NCBI GenBank assembly: GCA_024742755.1
Contig: JANSXW010000002.1
Location: 1 to 64,000, forward strand
Length of the DNA: 64,000 nt
Direction: 5' to 3'
Source of the DNA: a bacterium
GTDB taxonomy: Bacteria; Bacteroidota; Bacteroidia; Chitinophagales; Saprospiraceae
The translations under genes and the position numbers were made by a program. Every line of letters begins with the position of its first letter. The first letter of the stretch is position 1. Below, one piece after another: positions 1 to 11,382 of this stretch. The notes below the pieces were generated by a model. The model ran no database searches. It had not been told where the DNA came from and saw only the letters and a program-made list of their open reading frames with translations.

Positions 1-3000
1 GCCCGGCTGCGGGCCACTGATCTGCACCAGCTCCACGTCCAGGCCGCAGTCGTCTATGGCTGACAGCTGCCAGTTCACCGGCATGCCTTCTTCGCAAGCC
101 GGGATCTGTACCTGCATGTCGCCAGGGCCGTAGATCTCAGGGGCGCGGTTGTCCGCTACGGTGATCTCGTAGGACAGCTCCGTGCTGTTGCCCGCTTCGT
201 CCACCGCCGTCAGCACCACCGTGTTCGTGCCTGTGCCTGCGTGCAGGCTCACCGCATAGCCAGCGCTTGTCTGCGTTACCGTTGCCCAGGGGCTCACGCC
301 TGCAATATCGCTCTCGATGCTCACGCTCAGCGCGATGGCATCTGCTGCGCTGCAGTTGTCCGTGGCCTGTGCCAGCCACTCCAGCTGTACGCCGCACTCC
401 CCTTCAGGGGGCGTGTACGTGAAGGATGCCCCGGAGCCCAGCTCTGCGCCGCCATCGGCCGTTGCCGTCAGGGAAGGCCCTTCCGTATCCTGGTTGGACA
501 GCGACACAAAATCTTCCACTTCCAGCGGGAAGCAGCCCACGCCATAGCCGCAGCTCAGCGTGTCCAAAAGCTCCACCCGCAGCCCGTAGCTGCCTTCTCC
601 CAGCCCGCTCACCGCGAAGCTGTTCTCAAGCGTCGTATCGGCTGCCACAAGGAGGTCGCTGCCCCCCTGCTCCAGGTAGACCGCGTAGCGGCCCGCACAG
701 CCAAATTCCTCCAGCTCAAACACCACGCTGCCGTCCATGCCGCCCGGGCACAGTGGGCCAGCGCTGCTTAGCACGGTAGCCTCCGGCACCGGGTTGCAGT
801 CCGCGTACAGTGGGCCCGTGATCGACACCACATTGCTCGTGCCGATGTTCTCCGTGATCGCAAGGCGGTACTCCTGACCGTTCTGCAGCGTGCCGTAGGC
901 GATCGTCACGCTCGTTTCTGTCATATTTACGTAGTCCAGCACAGGGTTGCCCGCGCTGTCTTCTATGTCTACCGTGTACGTCACGCCTGCCTCGCCGCTG
1001 ACCGGCTGCCATTCCAGCGTGACCGAGCCGTCGCAGTTGCAGCTGTACGTGTACGGCACCTCGTAGCCGCCGTCCACCGTATAGTCCTTCTCTCCTACGC
1101 CCAGCGTTACACAATCGGTGCTGCCGCTTGGCGTGATATCCGAGTCCAGCTCCGCTGCCCCGGACTGATAGCCCGCATACGACCACAGGTACGGCAGGCT
1201 GCCGCCCCATTCTGCGCGGCCCTCGTAGTCCAGCACATAGCCGCCCGCTGGCAGGCCTGTGAACACGAAGCGCCCTTCGATATCTGACACCAAAGTGTCC
1301 ACGCCGTTGCCATCACAGTCCAGCAGCCGCACTTCTGTGAAGCCTAAGCCCGGCTCGCCAGCGCTCTGCAAGCCGTCCCTGTCGAAGTCCTTCCACGCGC
1401 GGTCGCCGATCTCGGCGCATACCAGTGGGAGGTTGTTGTTCAATACCAGGTCGCCCGGCGAAAGCACGAACTCCATGTAGAACGGGTTCGCCCCACAGGA
1501 CGCGTCTTCCATCAAGCCGCTCATCGCTTCCTCTGAGCTGCCCACGATCGTAATGCCCGGATCGGGGTCCAGCTGCCCGCTGTCTGTGCAGGCGGTGCTG
1601 ATGCCGTAGCCCGTTGGTGTTGTCAGCGTCATCGTGTACGTACCGCTGGCATCTACAAACCACTGGTAGAAGCCCGTTGAGCCGTCCGCGATCATCGTCA
1701 CGTTGCCCGGGCCGCTCACCTCTACCGTGCCGCCCGTGATGATCTCGCCTGTATTCTCGCAGTAGATGAAGCCCTGTGGGTCCAGCATCTCGCCCCCAAC
1801 GTCCGGGTCGTTCACGTCCGGGATGTAGTCCCCGTCCGCGTCAAGGAAGACACCGGCGTTTACATCGTAAGAGCTGGCTGCGCCTGGCTCTAAAGTGAAG
1901 CACTGCTGCCCCTCAAGGGAGTAGTCGGAGTCCTGCCCGTCCAGGGTGTTGCCTTCCACGTCCGGGATCGTCAGCACATAGTCTTCCCCATTGTCCAGCC
2001 CCTCAAAGCTTATTTCCAGGCAGTATTCGCCGCCCAGGACCAGCTCGAAAAGGTAGTACCCGTCTTCATCTGCTATTTGCACCTCATCAACCTGATTGCC
2101 ATTGAGGTCCGTACCGTAAAGGCGCACCTGCACGCCGGGCAGCGTATTTTCATTGTCCGGAAGATTGGCATAGGCCTCTCCTAATGCCGCAAGCATAGGT
2201 GCGGCCGCCGTATTCCCGTCCTGGCTGAAGAAACCGTTGCGGTCATTGTCCAGCCATACGTAACCTCCAATGTCAGAACCGCAGAAGTCTCCTGCTATTT
2301 CGTTGCTGCTCCAGGCTTCCGCAGCTGCATAGCCTTCCATGCCTGCCGTAAGCGGGACACCGTTTTCATCTACGCCGCCAGGGATACGCCCTTCGCTGTC
2401 CAGATCTGCCGGAGTCAGCTCACCGCTGGCCTCCACGGCATCAAAGCAGCCGTCGCCATCGCTGTCCAGGTCCAGGAAGTTGAGGATGCTGTCCGCATCT
2501 ATATCGGCGGCAAACATAGCCAGCACGGCTGTATTCCCGTCATCTTGCTCAGTGCCTTGTTCCGTTGCATCCAACAGCCCGTCGTTGTCGCTGTCCAGAT
2601 CAAAACAATCCGGCACAAGGTCACTGTCCGTGTCAACGGTCTCGTCTCCTTCCACGGCATTGCTCAGGCCGTCGCCATCGCAGTCTTCATCGCCCCAGGC
2701 ATCGCCTTTGGGCAGCGTGACAGAAGCATACAAATAATCACAAATCACCAGCGGGTCGGTGGAATCATCCACCTCTGTACCATCTATGCTGCCATCGCCA
2801 TCGGTATCTGCCAAGAGCGGGTCCGTATTGTAGGTATTAATTTCCTCTGCGTTAGCCAGCCCATCCTCATCACAGTCATTCATGGACCAGTCAGCAGCGG
2901 GTTCGACCGTTTGGCTGGCCAGCACAAATGAGCAGGCATCGGTTGGAGCAGTCATGTCTGTCACTTCATCTCCATCGGTGACGCCATCTCCATCGGTGTC

Positions 3001-6000
3001 CACCGCAAAACTATCCGTCCCCAGTTCATCTTCTTCCGCATTCGTCAGCCCGTCCATATCACAGTCCGCATTGAGCCCGGAAACCGTGGCCGTTACCATA
3101 CAACTGTTGCTGTTGCCACTGCCATCTGTTGCCGTCAGTGTCACCGTGACATCTCCGATATCGGTGCAGCTGAACGACGTTTGAGACAGCTCTAGCATCG
3201 GGCTGCCGCAATTGTCCGTTGTGCCGGCATCCACATCCGAAGCATTAACCGAAGCTGCGCCCATTTCATCCAACGATACCGGTACGCCCGTACAAGACAT
3301 TACCGGCGCGATCGTGTCCAGCACCGTCACTGTAAGCATGCAGCTATCGGTGTTGCTGCTGCCATCTGTTGCAGTGAGCACAACAGAAACACCGCTAGCC
3401 GATTGTGGCGTCCGGGAGCCTGCTCCACTGCTGTTCAAAGCAGGAGTATTCACCGCCAAATCATCACAGGTAAATGTGCTGTCCGATAACGACAGACTGA
3501 GCGCACCACAGTTGTCGGTGGTGCCACCACCTGCCTGTGCCGAGCTGATGCTCCCTTCGCCTGCGCTGTCCAGGTACACCGTCAGGTCCGTGCAGGACGC
3601 TACCGGCGCGATCGTATCCAGCACTGTCACTGCTAACGAGCAAGTATCGCTGTTGTTGCTGCCATCCGTTGCTGTTAAGACTAGTAAGTCACCGCTTAAG
3701 TCATTACAGGTAAATGTGCTGTCGGACAAAGACAGGCTGAGCGTACCACAGTTGTCGGTGGAGCCACCATCTGTCTGTGCCGAGCTGATGCCCCCTTCGC
3801 CTGCGCTATCCAGGTACACGGTCAGGTCTGTACAGGACGCTACCGGTGCGATCGTGTCCAGCACTGTTACTGTCAACATGCAAGTATCGCTATTGTTGCT
3901 GCCATCCATTGCCGTTAAGACAACGGAGGCTGCTCCGCTTAAGTCATCACAGGTAAATGTGCTGTCCGACAACGACAGGCTCACGCTGCAGTTGTCCATT
4001 GAGCCGCCATCTGCCTGTGCCGAGCTGATGCTCCCTTCGCCTGCACTGTCCAGGTACACCGTCAGGTCTGTACAGGACGCTACCGGCGCGATCGTGTCCA
4101 GCACTGTTATCATCGACATACAACTGCCAGAGCCTGAGGAAGCAGGAGCACTCTCTGTGACAATTAAGGTTACTTCCTGCTCGCCCAATTCATCGCACGT
4201 AAATGTACTATCTGATAGAGATAAGCTGATATTGCAGTTGTCGGTGGAGCCGCCACCTGCCTGTGCCGGGCTGATGCTCCCTTCGCCTGCGCTGTCCAGG
4301 TACACCGTCAGGTCTGAACAGGACGCTACCGGCGCGATCGTGTCCAGCACTGTTACTATAGCTGAGCACGTATCGATATTGTTAGCACTATCTGTTGCCG
4401 TCAAGACAACGGTATGCGCTCCCTGCTCGTCACAACTAAAAGCGTTTTGGGAAAGCGACAGCGTTAGGGTATCGCAACTGATCATACTTCCAGCTCCAAT
4501 ATCACCTGGCAGAATGCTGGCCTCACCTGATGCATCCAGATAAACGGTAATATCCATACAAACTGCAGTAGGCAGCAAGGTGTCCAATCCTGGAATCGGG
4601 TTCACTTCTGGTACCGCTCCGATGGCATCGTAAGCTAAAGCAGACAGGTAGGGGTATGATATGATGCTTGCACTGTCAACGATGCGCCAGACTCCATCAT
4701 TGCCGTTATTGGTTTCTCCTTCAAAGTCCCAGCCAGCGTCGGTAAAGAGAGCTGCGGCTTTCATCTCACAGGTCGTTTTCCCTTCGCCAGCAGCGCTCTC
4801 AGACAGGCCAGACAACTCCGTGTCCCAAAAACTATTGGAAACTGTTCCTGAATTTGCACCGATAGCCCCGTCTCCCGAGTTCATTTCAACTGCAGCGTAG
4901 GTGTTTTCGACCACACCGCTGTTTTGGAAAACCAGCCCAGCACCTTCAGCAATTTTGCCAGTCACATAAGCATTGTTGATCTGCCCGCTGATATTGATCG
5001 CAGCCAAACCAGCACCAATAGTAAAGTTGACCTGTGCAGCTGATTCTTCTATACTACCATTTTGGATCCAGCTAATGCCTGAAGGCAAATAAGGTGGAAA
5101 AGAGGGTGAGGTTGACGTTACGGCCGCAAAGCACCGGCGGATTGCACCGGCATTGAGCAACGATATACCGACGGCCATGCCCTCATCAGACTGAATATTA
5201 ACCCGGCTGTCTGCAACGGATGTATTCATGCCAAGACAACCTGCAATACCGGCACCTAAGTCCCTGTTTTGTACATGTGTGGTAAGGAAGGAAAGCTGCG
5301 TATTCGTGGCCCGCGACTCTAGCACAGCACCAACAACACCTCCCCCCATTCGTATGTTGCCTGAAGTTGAGATACTATCAATCTGACTGTTGTGGACAAA
5401 ACCAGCCAGGATTCCGTTAGGAGATAAGGGCAGATCTGAAAAATCATACTCAATACTGCTTCCCACTGAGGCGCTGTCCAACTTAAGGTTATGCACCGTA
5501 GCACCGCCGAGAGAGTGCAGGCTATCTAAAAAAGTAGAATCAACCAAGACTTGGAGAAGGAAACTTTCTTCATCCACCTTCCCCAAGTTCGACCCTTCGA
5601 AAGCCCCCAATGCAAAGAAAAGCCCGTTGCCGTAAGAAAGGCCATTATCAATTTGCAAATCGTTGATGCTGTAGCCTTGTCCGTCAAAATACCCGGTGAA
5701 CCCGTTAACAGTACCGGTTCCATTTAAAACATCCCCGTCCATGGTACCGATTGGAAGCCATCCGGCATCCGCTACGTACTCCTGATAACCGCTGCTGTCT
5801 TTATCCAGGTCGTTGATCAGTATAAAATGGGCCTCCATCCTGAAGCGGACGTTATGCAGGTGCTCCCAGTCCGCAATTTGATAGGGGTCTTCGGGGGTGC
5901 CTGAGCCAGCGAAAAAGAGGGCCGACTCGTAAGCTCCTAAGTCTACTGTGCCTTCCTGAATACGGATAGTGCCTGCCAGGTCTTTTTCTAGGTTGGCAGC

Positions 6001-8933
6001 GAAAGTGTTATCGCCCAGGTCAATCAGTGGCGAGCTTTCGCTTAGCACAAAGTTTCCTTCAGCAGTAGGCGTATCGTCTACTGCATCAAATGTAAAGTCT
6101 TCAAATGCTGCACCCCCTAAGTCGTCAACCGTGTAAAGTGTATTAACTGAAAGGTTGCCTACATCTATGCGGTCTTCCCCATATTCAAAATAGCAATTGA
6201 AGATATCTACGTCACCAGTACCATCAATAATCCCATCGCTGCCGTCATCGGCATCATTGCCAAAACTGATGCAATTGTAAAGGGTCGCTTTAGAACTAGA
6301 GCCGACCTCGACTACACAACCATCATCATCTGCATAGTTTCCGGCAAATGTAGTATTGTACACCCAAAACTGAGTGCCATCCACTCCCATCAATGCCGCA
6401 CCATCATCATAAACCAAATTGCCCGAAAACAGGCAGCTTTCCACAAACACATTGATGTCGTCATTATCGCCGTCTACATCGAAATAAAAGGTACCATCAT
6501 CCCCTTCGTTACCTTGCACCAAACATGCTGCAAACAGGAAAACCGGAGGTACAGGGCAGTCCGAATTCGCATAAACTGCGCTACCGTCTTCACCGGTGTC
6601 GTTGAGCAGGTTGTTGTTGAGCTTTGTACGAACGAACCTAATGGTGTCGCCCAGGGTGCCCTCATCCAAATCAAAATAACATGCAGCCCCACTGCCGCCG
6701 TCATTTTCGTTATTGGAAATATCGCAATCATACACCGAAATGGCTTCCTTAGAAGCGATCCCGCCTCCATCATCGCTAGCGGTATTGTGATGTATTTTTA
6801 CATTTCGGAGCACACAATTGGTACCGCTAAAGTCTACAATAGCGTTGTCATTGTACAGGCCGCTGCCGTCTACAGCCTGGTTTTGGGATATATCACAGCT
6901 ACTGATGCTGATTGTACCACCGTTGTAAATCGCACCGCCATCTTCAGCTTCGTTCTGGAAAATACTGCAGCCACTGATCCAAATTGAACCGTCGTTGTAA
7001 ACCGCACCACCATTGAGCGCTGCCGTGTTGCCGTACAGCATGAGGTCTTGCAGTACCACCCCGGAGGTTGAATCCGCTGCAAAATTTGAATTAAAAATCC
7101 CTGCACCCGTACCAAAGAAGAAGTTATCCGAACGATCGGCATAACCACCGGTAATGTGCAGCCCTTTTAAAAGGGTAAAGTCGTCGACGGGCCCAAATGT
7201 CACAACGCGGTATACATTATCCGTGTTGGTTGCAGGGTCGCCAATATTTCCGGAGAGGATGGTCGGGTAAGCCGCCGTATCCTGCGCTGTCAGAGCAGAT
7301 GCGCCCGACGGGAGGGATCCGTAAATAGCAACGCCGGACGCCACCCGGAAGGAAGCTTCCCGGTCGGTACCGGCAGTCGGCAGGTATTCCCCGGCCGCAA
7401 TCCAAATCTGATCGCCTGCATTTGCCCTGGCCAGCGCATCCTGAAGGCTGTTGTACGCATTGGCCCAGGAAGTACCATTGTCCAGCCCGCTCGCATTGAT
7501 ATCCACGTAAAACACTTCCTCTGTATTAGGGTTGAGCGTCTTCAAACCCGGTGTTCCTGATGTGCCGTCATTGAAATCGTAGGTAAACGAAATAGGAGCC
7601 GCAACCCCACTGTCATTATAATAGGTGATGTGCTGCACAATATCGTTCATCATCTTCTGCGAGACGATTACTCTGGAGCTCCCTTCAAAGTTTAGAGTCA
7701 TCTGATGGCCTGTATTGTCATATTGACCAATATAAAGCTCCTGTGTAAAAATAGAATCATTGCGCAGGCTGAACAGGGCGCTTCCCTTCAGTTGAAAATA
7801 ATCATCGGCACTGGCACCGCCTTGCCGCTCAATCTGCAGGGTGCTCCCATTGTAAAACCCCTGCCCATCATTCAAAATCTGAAGGTCAGGATCTGAGATA
7901 AGGACCCTGCTGTCTAAGAAGATGGTATCCGCATAGTACTCCCCTGGGATGTCAAGGTTGGTGAAAGTAGTGGGCGCATTGCTCATCATCGCCTCATAGG
8001 CGGGCTCTACAAAGAAAAGGTAATCCGTGTAGGCACCGTCTAAGCCTACACCGGAAAGTAAAGCCGACCCCGTTCCTGTACCGGTGTACAAGGTTGTACC
8101 AATACCCGCGTAACCCGTTGTATTCCGGACCGGATAGCCGGATACACTGTTATCATCAAAAAAGAAGTACCAGCGCTGCCCCGGCAGTACCCCCTGTGGA
8201 TTGATAGTCAATATCGCATCATCGCTATCCGGATGGGTACCGACCCCCAAGTTATCGCCACAGCCAAAAACGGTATCTACCGCACCTAACACCGTTTTTA
8301 TCCCGTCAGCTTCTGTGCGGCTGTAAGTAGCCAGAAGCTCTTCTTTGATATTGGCAGAGGTATAGTACCCATGTACGTCGTCGTCGTAAGTTACCCCGGC
8401 AATTTCCACCGCTACCTGTACCGTAGCTTCTCCCGCTGCCGTACCCCCAATGGAAAAAGCATAGTCGCTTTCGTCCGGATCATCGCTGATCACGTGGAGC
8501 TCAGCCACGCGCTCCATATCTACAGGAGTAAGGTCTTCCGGGCCTGACAAGGCCGAGACAGGAGCAAAAGTAACTGTGAACGAAATACTTTCGCCCGCCC
8601 CGATCGCTACTGGAAAAGTTATGCCGCTGACGCTAAAATCGGCGCTATTGTCACCGTCGAAGTAGATATTCGAAACGTTGATTACTCCCGAATTATCCGT
8701 GTTAGAAATCTGATACTCAATAGCGGGATGGAGGCTGTTATCGTCACCTATAAAGCCTGTACCGTAATCCGTACCATCACTTACGTTGATCGTGGTTGAT
8801 CCGGAAGCGATTGCATTGCCGTTGTAAGACAATTGAATGTCTCCCCCAATGGGAGTCTTCGCACTGCTCTGTAAAACCCAAAACAGCGACAGGAAGAAAG
8901 TGAGTAAACCTACTCGTTTCATGAGATTGTGCA
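1..8933 (-). CDS. Giant secreted multidomain adhesin-like protein; C-terminus off window; frame break in the signal peptide
   Basis: One reading frame runs without a stop from about 8883 to the left edge, some 2960 residues, so the C-terminus (perhaps a T9SS sorting domain) is not visible. Domains in order, by approximate residue from 8933: choice-of-anchor-D-like beta domain (45-180); right-handed beta-helix region starting at YVDINASG..NGTSWANAY (470-1010); GLUG-like region starting GTPEDPYQI and closing with FWDTELSGLSES (1010-1450); five HYR-like repeats with DLTVYLDSAGEGSIS (1455-1955); thrombospondin-3/EF-hand-like D-x-D-x-DG segment (1955-2215); two SdrD_B-like domains (GYVWLDNDRNGFF and DRAWKDFDRDGLQ); then further Ig/HYR-like domains. 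The only start codons (ATG 8933 or 8921) open a good signal peptide, MKRVGLLTFFLSLF, but that frame stops after 50 codons. One missing base near 8878-8883 would join the two. Likely cell-surface or secreted; the ligand is unknown. Confidence 0.8.
3060..4560. repeat. Tandem HYR-like repeats inside the giant adhesin gene
   Basis: The block that reads VLDTIAPVASC.DLTVYLDSAGEGSIS on the minus strand recurs with a period of about 240-300 bp. Its core (taccggcgcgatcgtgtcca on the plus strand, with small changes) starts at about 3301, 3601, 3841, 4081 and 4326. Units near 3601-4081 are almost identical at DNA level, which suggests recent unit duplication or gene conversion. It encodes extracellular beta-sandwich repeats. 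Confidence 0.85.
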
Positions 8934-9228
8934 TATTATGATTTGTTAATGTTGTATTACCTGACATTCGGCAGCCACTTAGCATAAGGGGCTACCCGGT
9001 AGAAACAACTATCGAGACTGGCAAAATATACCAACAAAGTTATCGCTCCCGGGCAAGGCTCGTTCTCCCAAAAAGTGGTTCTTGCTTCTGTCATTGTAAA
9101 ACTAGCCCATTACCGTTAGCACCCGCTTACCAAATCTTTGAAACCTGTTCCCAAATCTTAAAAAAACGCCTCGCAAATCATTAAACCCAATGTTCCAAAG
9201 GGGTTGAGACCTTTAAAATTCCTTGTGC
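8934..9228. other. Intergenic stretch upstream of the adhesin gene
   Basis: AT-rich spacer of about 295 bp between the 3' end of the TPR-AraC gene and the adhesin start, both on the minus strand. It contains the octamer caaatctt twice (around 9130 and 9151), about 20 bp apart. No gene and no convincing terminator is visible. The adhesin promoter presumably lies here. Confidence 0.4.
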
Positions 9229-10977
9229 TTACTCTTCCTCAAGACTGGCATTGTACATAAATTGCCTGGGCGTCAATCCGGTTTGCTGCTTGAACAAACG
9301 GTAAAAAGTGGACTTGCTGTTGAACCCACAGTCCTCAATAAGATGATCGAGGATAATATCCCCTTTACTCTGAATCATCAGTTTCTGTGCCTCCTCAATA
9401 CGGAACTGATTGATGAAGGCATTGAAGTTCTTACTCGAATACTGATTGACGGCCTGTGATATGTAAGTTTCATTGGTGTTGAGCTGTTTGGCCAGCTCGC
9501 TTAACGTCAGGGTTGGATTTTTGTACAACTTTAAGCTTTCTACCAAGGCGTTGATGTCAAGAAAGAGCTGTTCCAGCCGGTCAATGTTCTCTGTACTAGC
9601 TTCTTCCGTTATAAGATGGACCTTTTCCGCACCCTTACCTGCGCCGGCAACCTGCTCCAGCGGCACTACCTCCGGAACCTCATACGGGTACTCTGCGTGC
9701 GGATGCCTCAAGGCATTTTTATTCTTTTGGTAAAGCGACCGCACCAGCCGTTGGTTTTTAAAATAAAGCAGGCCCAACACCAGCAATCCGGTCAAAGCAG
9801 CAGCCAAACCTAACCCTATCAGGGTCAGGAACTGTTGCTTTTGCTGCAACTCATAGGCTTGTTGTTTGATTTGCCCCAAATGCCGCTCATGCTCGTAGAG
9901 CGATTTTAACTCTGCAAACCTTGCCGAGGCTGTACTCGATGCAAATGCTTCCCTAAACTGATGGTATTGCTCCAGCTGCCCCTTGAACTGCTCGTAATCG
10001 CCCAAAGCCGCAAAGAGGTCGAGCAGCTCAATCAGTGCTAACTCAATGCGGTCATTTGCTTTGGCCTGTTGGAATAATTGCAACGCCTTTTTCTGTAAAT
10101 CAATAGCTTGGTCATACCTTCCATTTTGCACGGCATGATCTGCCTGATTGATCAGGATACTCCCTATTAGAAGGATGTTTCCGACTTGCCTCGCCTGATC
10201 TAGCGCTATCCCATAGTAAGACTCAGCCTTTGTGTTTTGACCGGCAACAGAGTGGTATACCCCCAGATTGTTGTTCATTTGCGCGACCCCAAGCCCGTAG
10301 CCTTTTGCTGAAAACAGCTCAAGTGCCCGTTCTGTGCAGACTTTAAAAACCTCCCAATCCTCTGCTTCCTTGGTCGTCACAGCCAAATTCTGGTAACACA
10401 ATGCCATGTTAAGGGTATCTCCAAGGGCTTCAAAAAATTTTAGCGCTTTGTTCAAGGTCTCCTTACCCTGCACCAACTCCCCGTTCTTGACCTCCAGCAG
10501 CCCTATGTTGATCCAACTTTGGCCTATGCTCAACGAATCTTCGAGCTCCTCTGCAGCTTTTAAAGATGCTTCGTAAGCCTCAATTGATTTGCCCGGGTAA
10601 CCTTGGTAATCGTAGTTGATGCCAAGGTTATTCCAACAGGCCCCGGCAAACTCAATATCCTGATCTGCATAATCGGTTTCCAGGGCTTTTTGATAGCTAT
10701 CGATGGATAAGTACAACTCCCCCCTGTAATAATGGTACAGCCCGTATAAATAATAACTCTTGGCGAGCAGAGCGTCTTTTTCATTTTGCACCGCTTTTTC
10801 ATAGAAAGCGTCAATCAGTGGCCCTGCCTTATCTATTTCTTCAGGGAGCAATGCCTTGATTGCTTCATACGACAATCCCTGTTCTTGCGTTTCCTGGGCA
10901 CTAACCGGAATTGCCACTCCTGAAAAAAGGATAAAGGCGACGGAAAAGAGCGCACAGCTTTTCAACAGATTGATCAT
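9229..10977 (-). CDS. TPR-repeat membrane protein with C-terminal AraC-type DNA-binding domain
   Basis: 582 residues. An N-terminal signal segment (MINLLKSCALFSVAFILFSG, cleavage near VSAQ) is followed by TPR-like helices from about 45 to 340, a Gln-rich stretch, one membrane helix at about 383-403 (LIGLGLAAALTGLLVLGLLY), and a cytoplasmic AraC/HTH_18 domain at about 485-577. The last domain contains LTLSELAKQLNTNETYISQAV and a closing GFNSKSTFYRLFKQQTG..PRQF motif typical of the family. This layout (periplasmic TPR sensor, helix, AraC output) is common in Bacteroidota and is thought to pass an envelope signal straight to DNA. It lies upstream of the adhesin gene on the same strand, so the adhesin is a plausible target; that is inference. 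Confidence 0.9.
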   Translation of the reverse strand: MINLLKSCALFSVAFILFSGVAIPVSAQETQEQGLSYEAIKALLPEEIDKAGPLIDAFYEKAVQNEKDALLAKSYYLYGLYHYYRGELYLSIDSYQKALETDYADQDIEFAGACWNNLGINYDYQGYPGKSIEAYEASLKAAEELEDSLSIGQSWINIGLLEVKNGELVQGKETLNKALKFFEALGDTLNMALCYQNLAVTTKEAEDWEVFKVCTERALELFSAKGYGLGVAQMNNNLGVYHSVAGQNTKAESYYGIALDQARQVGNILLIGSILINQADHAVQNGRYDQAIDLQKKALQLFQQAKANDRIELALIELLDLFAALGDYEQFKGQLEQYHQFREAFASSTASARFAELKSLYEHERHLGQIKQQAYELQQKQQFLTLIGLGLAAALTGLLVLGLLYFKNQRLVRSLYQKNKNALRHPHAEYPYEVPEVVPLEQVAGAGKGAEKVHLITEEASTENIDRLEQLFLDINALVESLKLYKNPTLTLSELAKQLNTNETYISQAVNQYSSKNFNAFINQFRIEEAQKLMIQSKGDIILDHLIEDCGFNSKSTFYRLFKQQTGLTPRQFMYNASLEEE

Positions 10978-11382
10978 AAAAATATTTGTGCATATTTAAT
11001 TACAAGACAGATTCAGTGCTGAAGGATTACTTGTATATGAAGAAGACCTTTGAACCCAAACTCATTTTACCAATGGATTGTGCTGCGTTCAACAACACAA
11101 GCAGGGCTACTAATGACTTAATCCCCTCATTTAAGAAACGGCTCGAAATATTTTGAATATATTACAAACATACTCAAAAAAGGGTAATTTACTATTTCAC
11201 AGTTTAGTATATTTCGGTCTGTACAATTTAGTTGCCATCTGAAGTATTTAACTGTAGCATTACAGAAAAACAACCATTCGCCACATTTTCCCTACATTTA
11301 TGTAATTCGACCCTGCCTTGCTGCGTATTAGTAAGGTAACGGGCGGTACATCAATACCCTGCCTTCCCAAAAGACAAAATCT
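10978..11382. other. Divergent intergenic region between the TPR-AraC and alpha-2-macroglobulin genes
   Basis: 405 bp of AT-rich sequence that must carry promoters in both directions. A plus-strand TATATTTC near 11209-11216 is one base from the Bacteroidota -7 box TAnnTTTG, but no paired TTTG -33 box is clear. A 39-codon ATG ORF at 11037-11156 (starts MKKTFEPKLIL) has no recognisable features, and I do not call it a gene. No RNA gene or terminator seen. Confidence 0.4.

Noticed and set aside
3300-4350. Regular spacing of near-identical 30-bp blocks, considered as a CRISPR array
   Set aside because: The blocks are in frame within a protein and are 240-300 bp apart, far too long for spacers; they are protein repeats.
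3212-4543. 443-codon plus-strand open frame with internal repeats
   Set aside because: It is the antisense of the HYR-like repeats; its repetitiveness follows the real minus-strand repeats, and the minus frame continues for thousands of bases either side.
8870-8900. Programmed -1 frameshift in the adhesin signal peptide
   Set aside because: The sequence around GTTTGGGTTTTAC has no X-XXY-YYZ slippery heptamer in the start frame and no obvious downstream pseudoknot, so error, mutation or phase variation is more likely.
11037-11156. 39-codon ORF in the A2M upstream region
   Set aside because: It has no recognisable motif, ribosome-binding site or family, and ORFs of this length occur by chance in AT-rich DNA.
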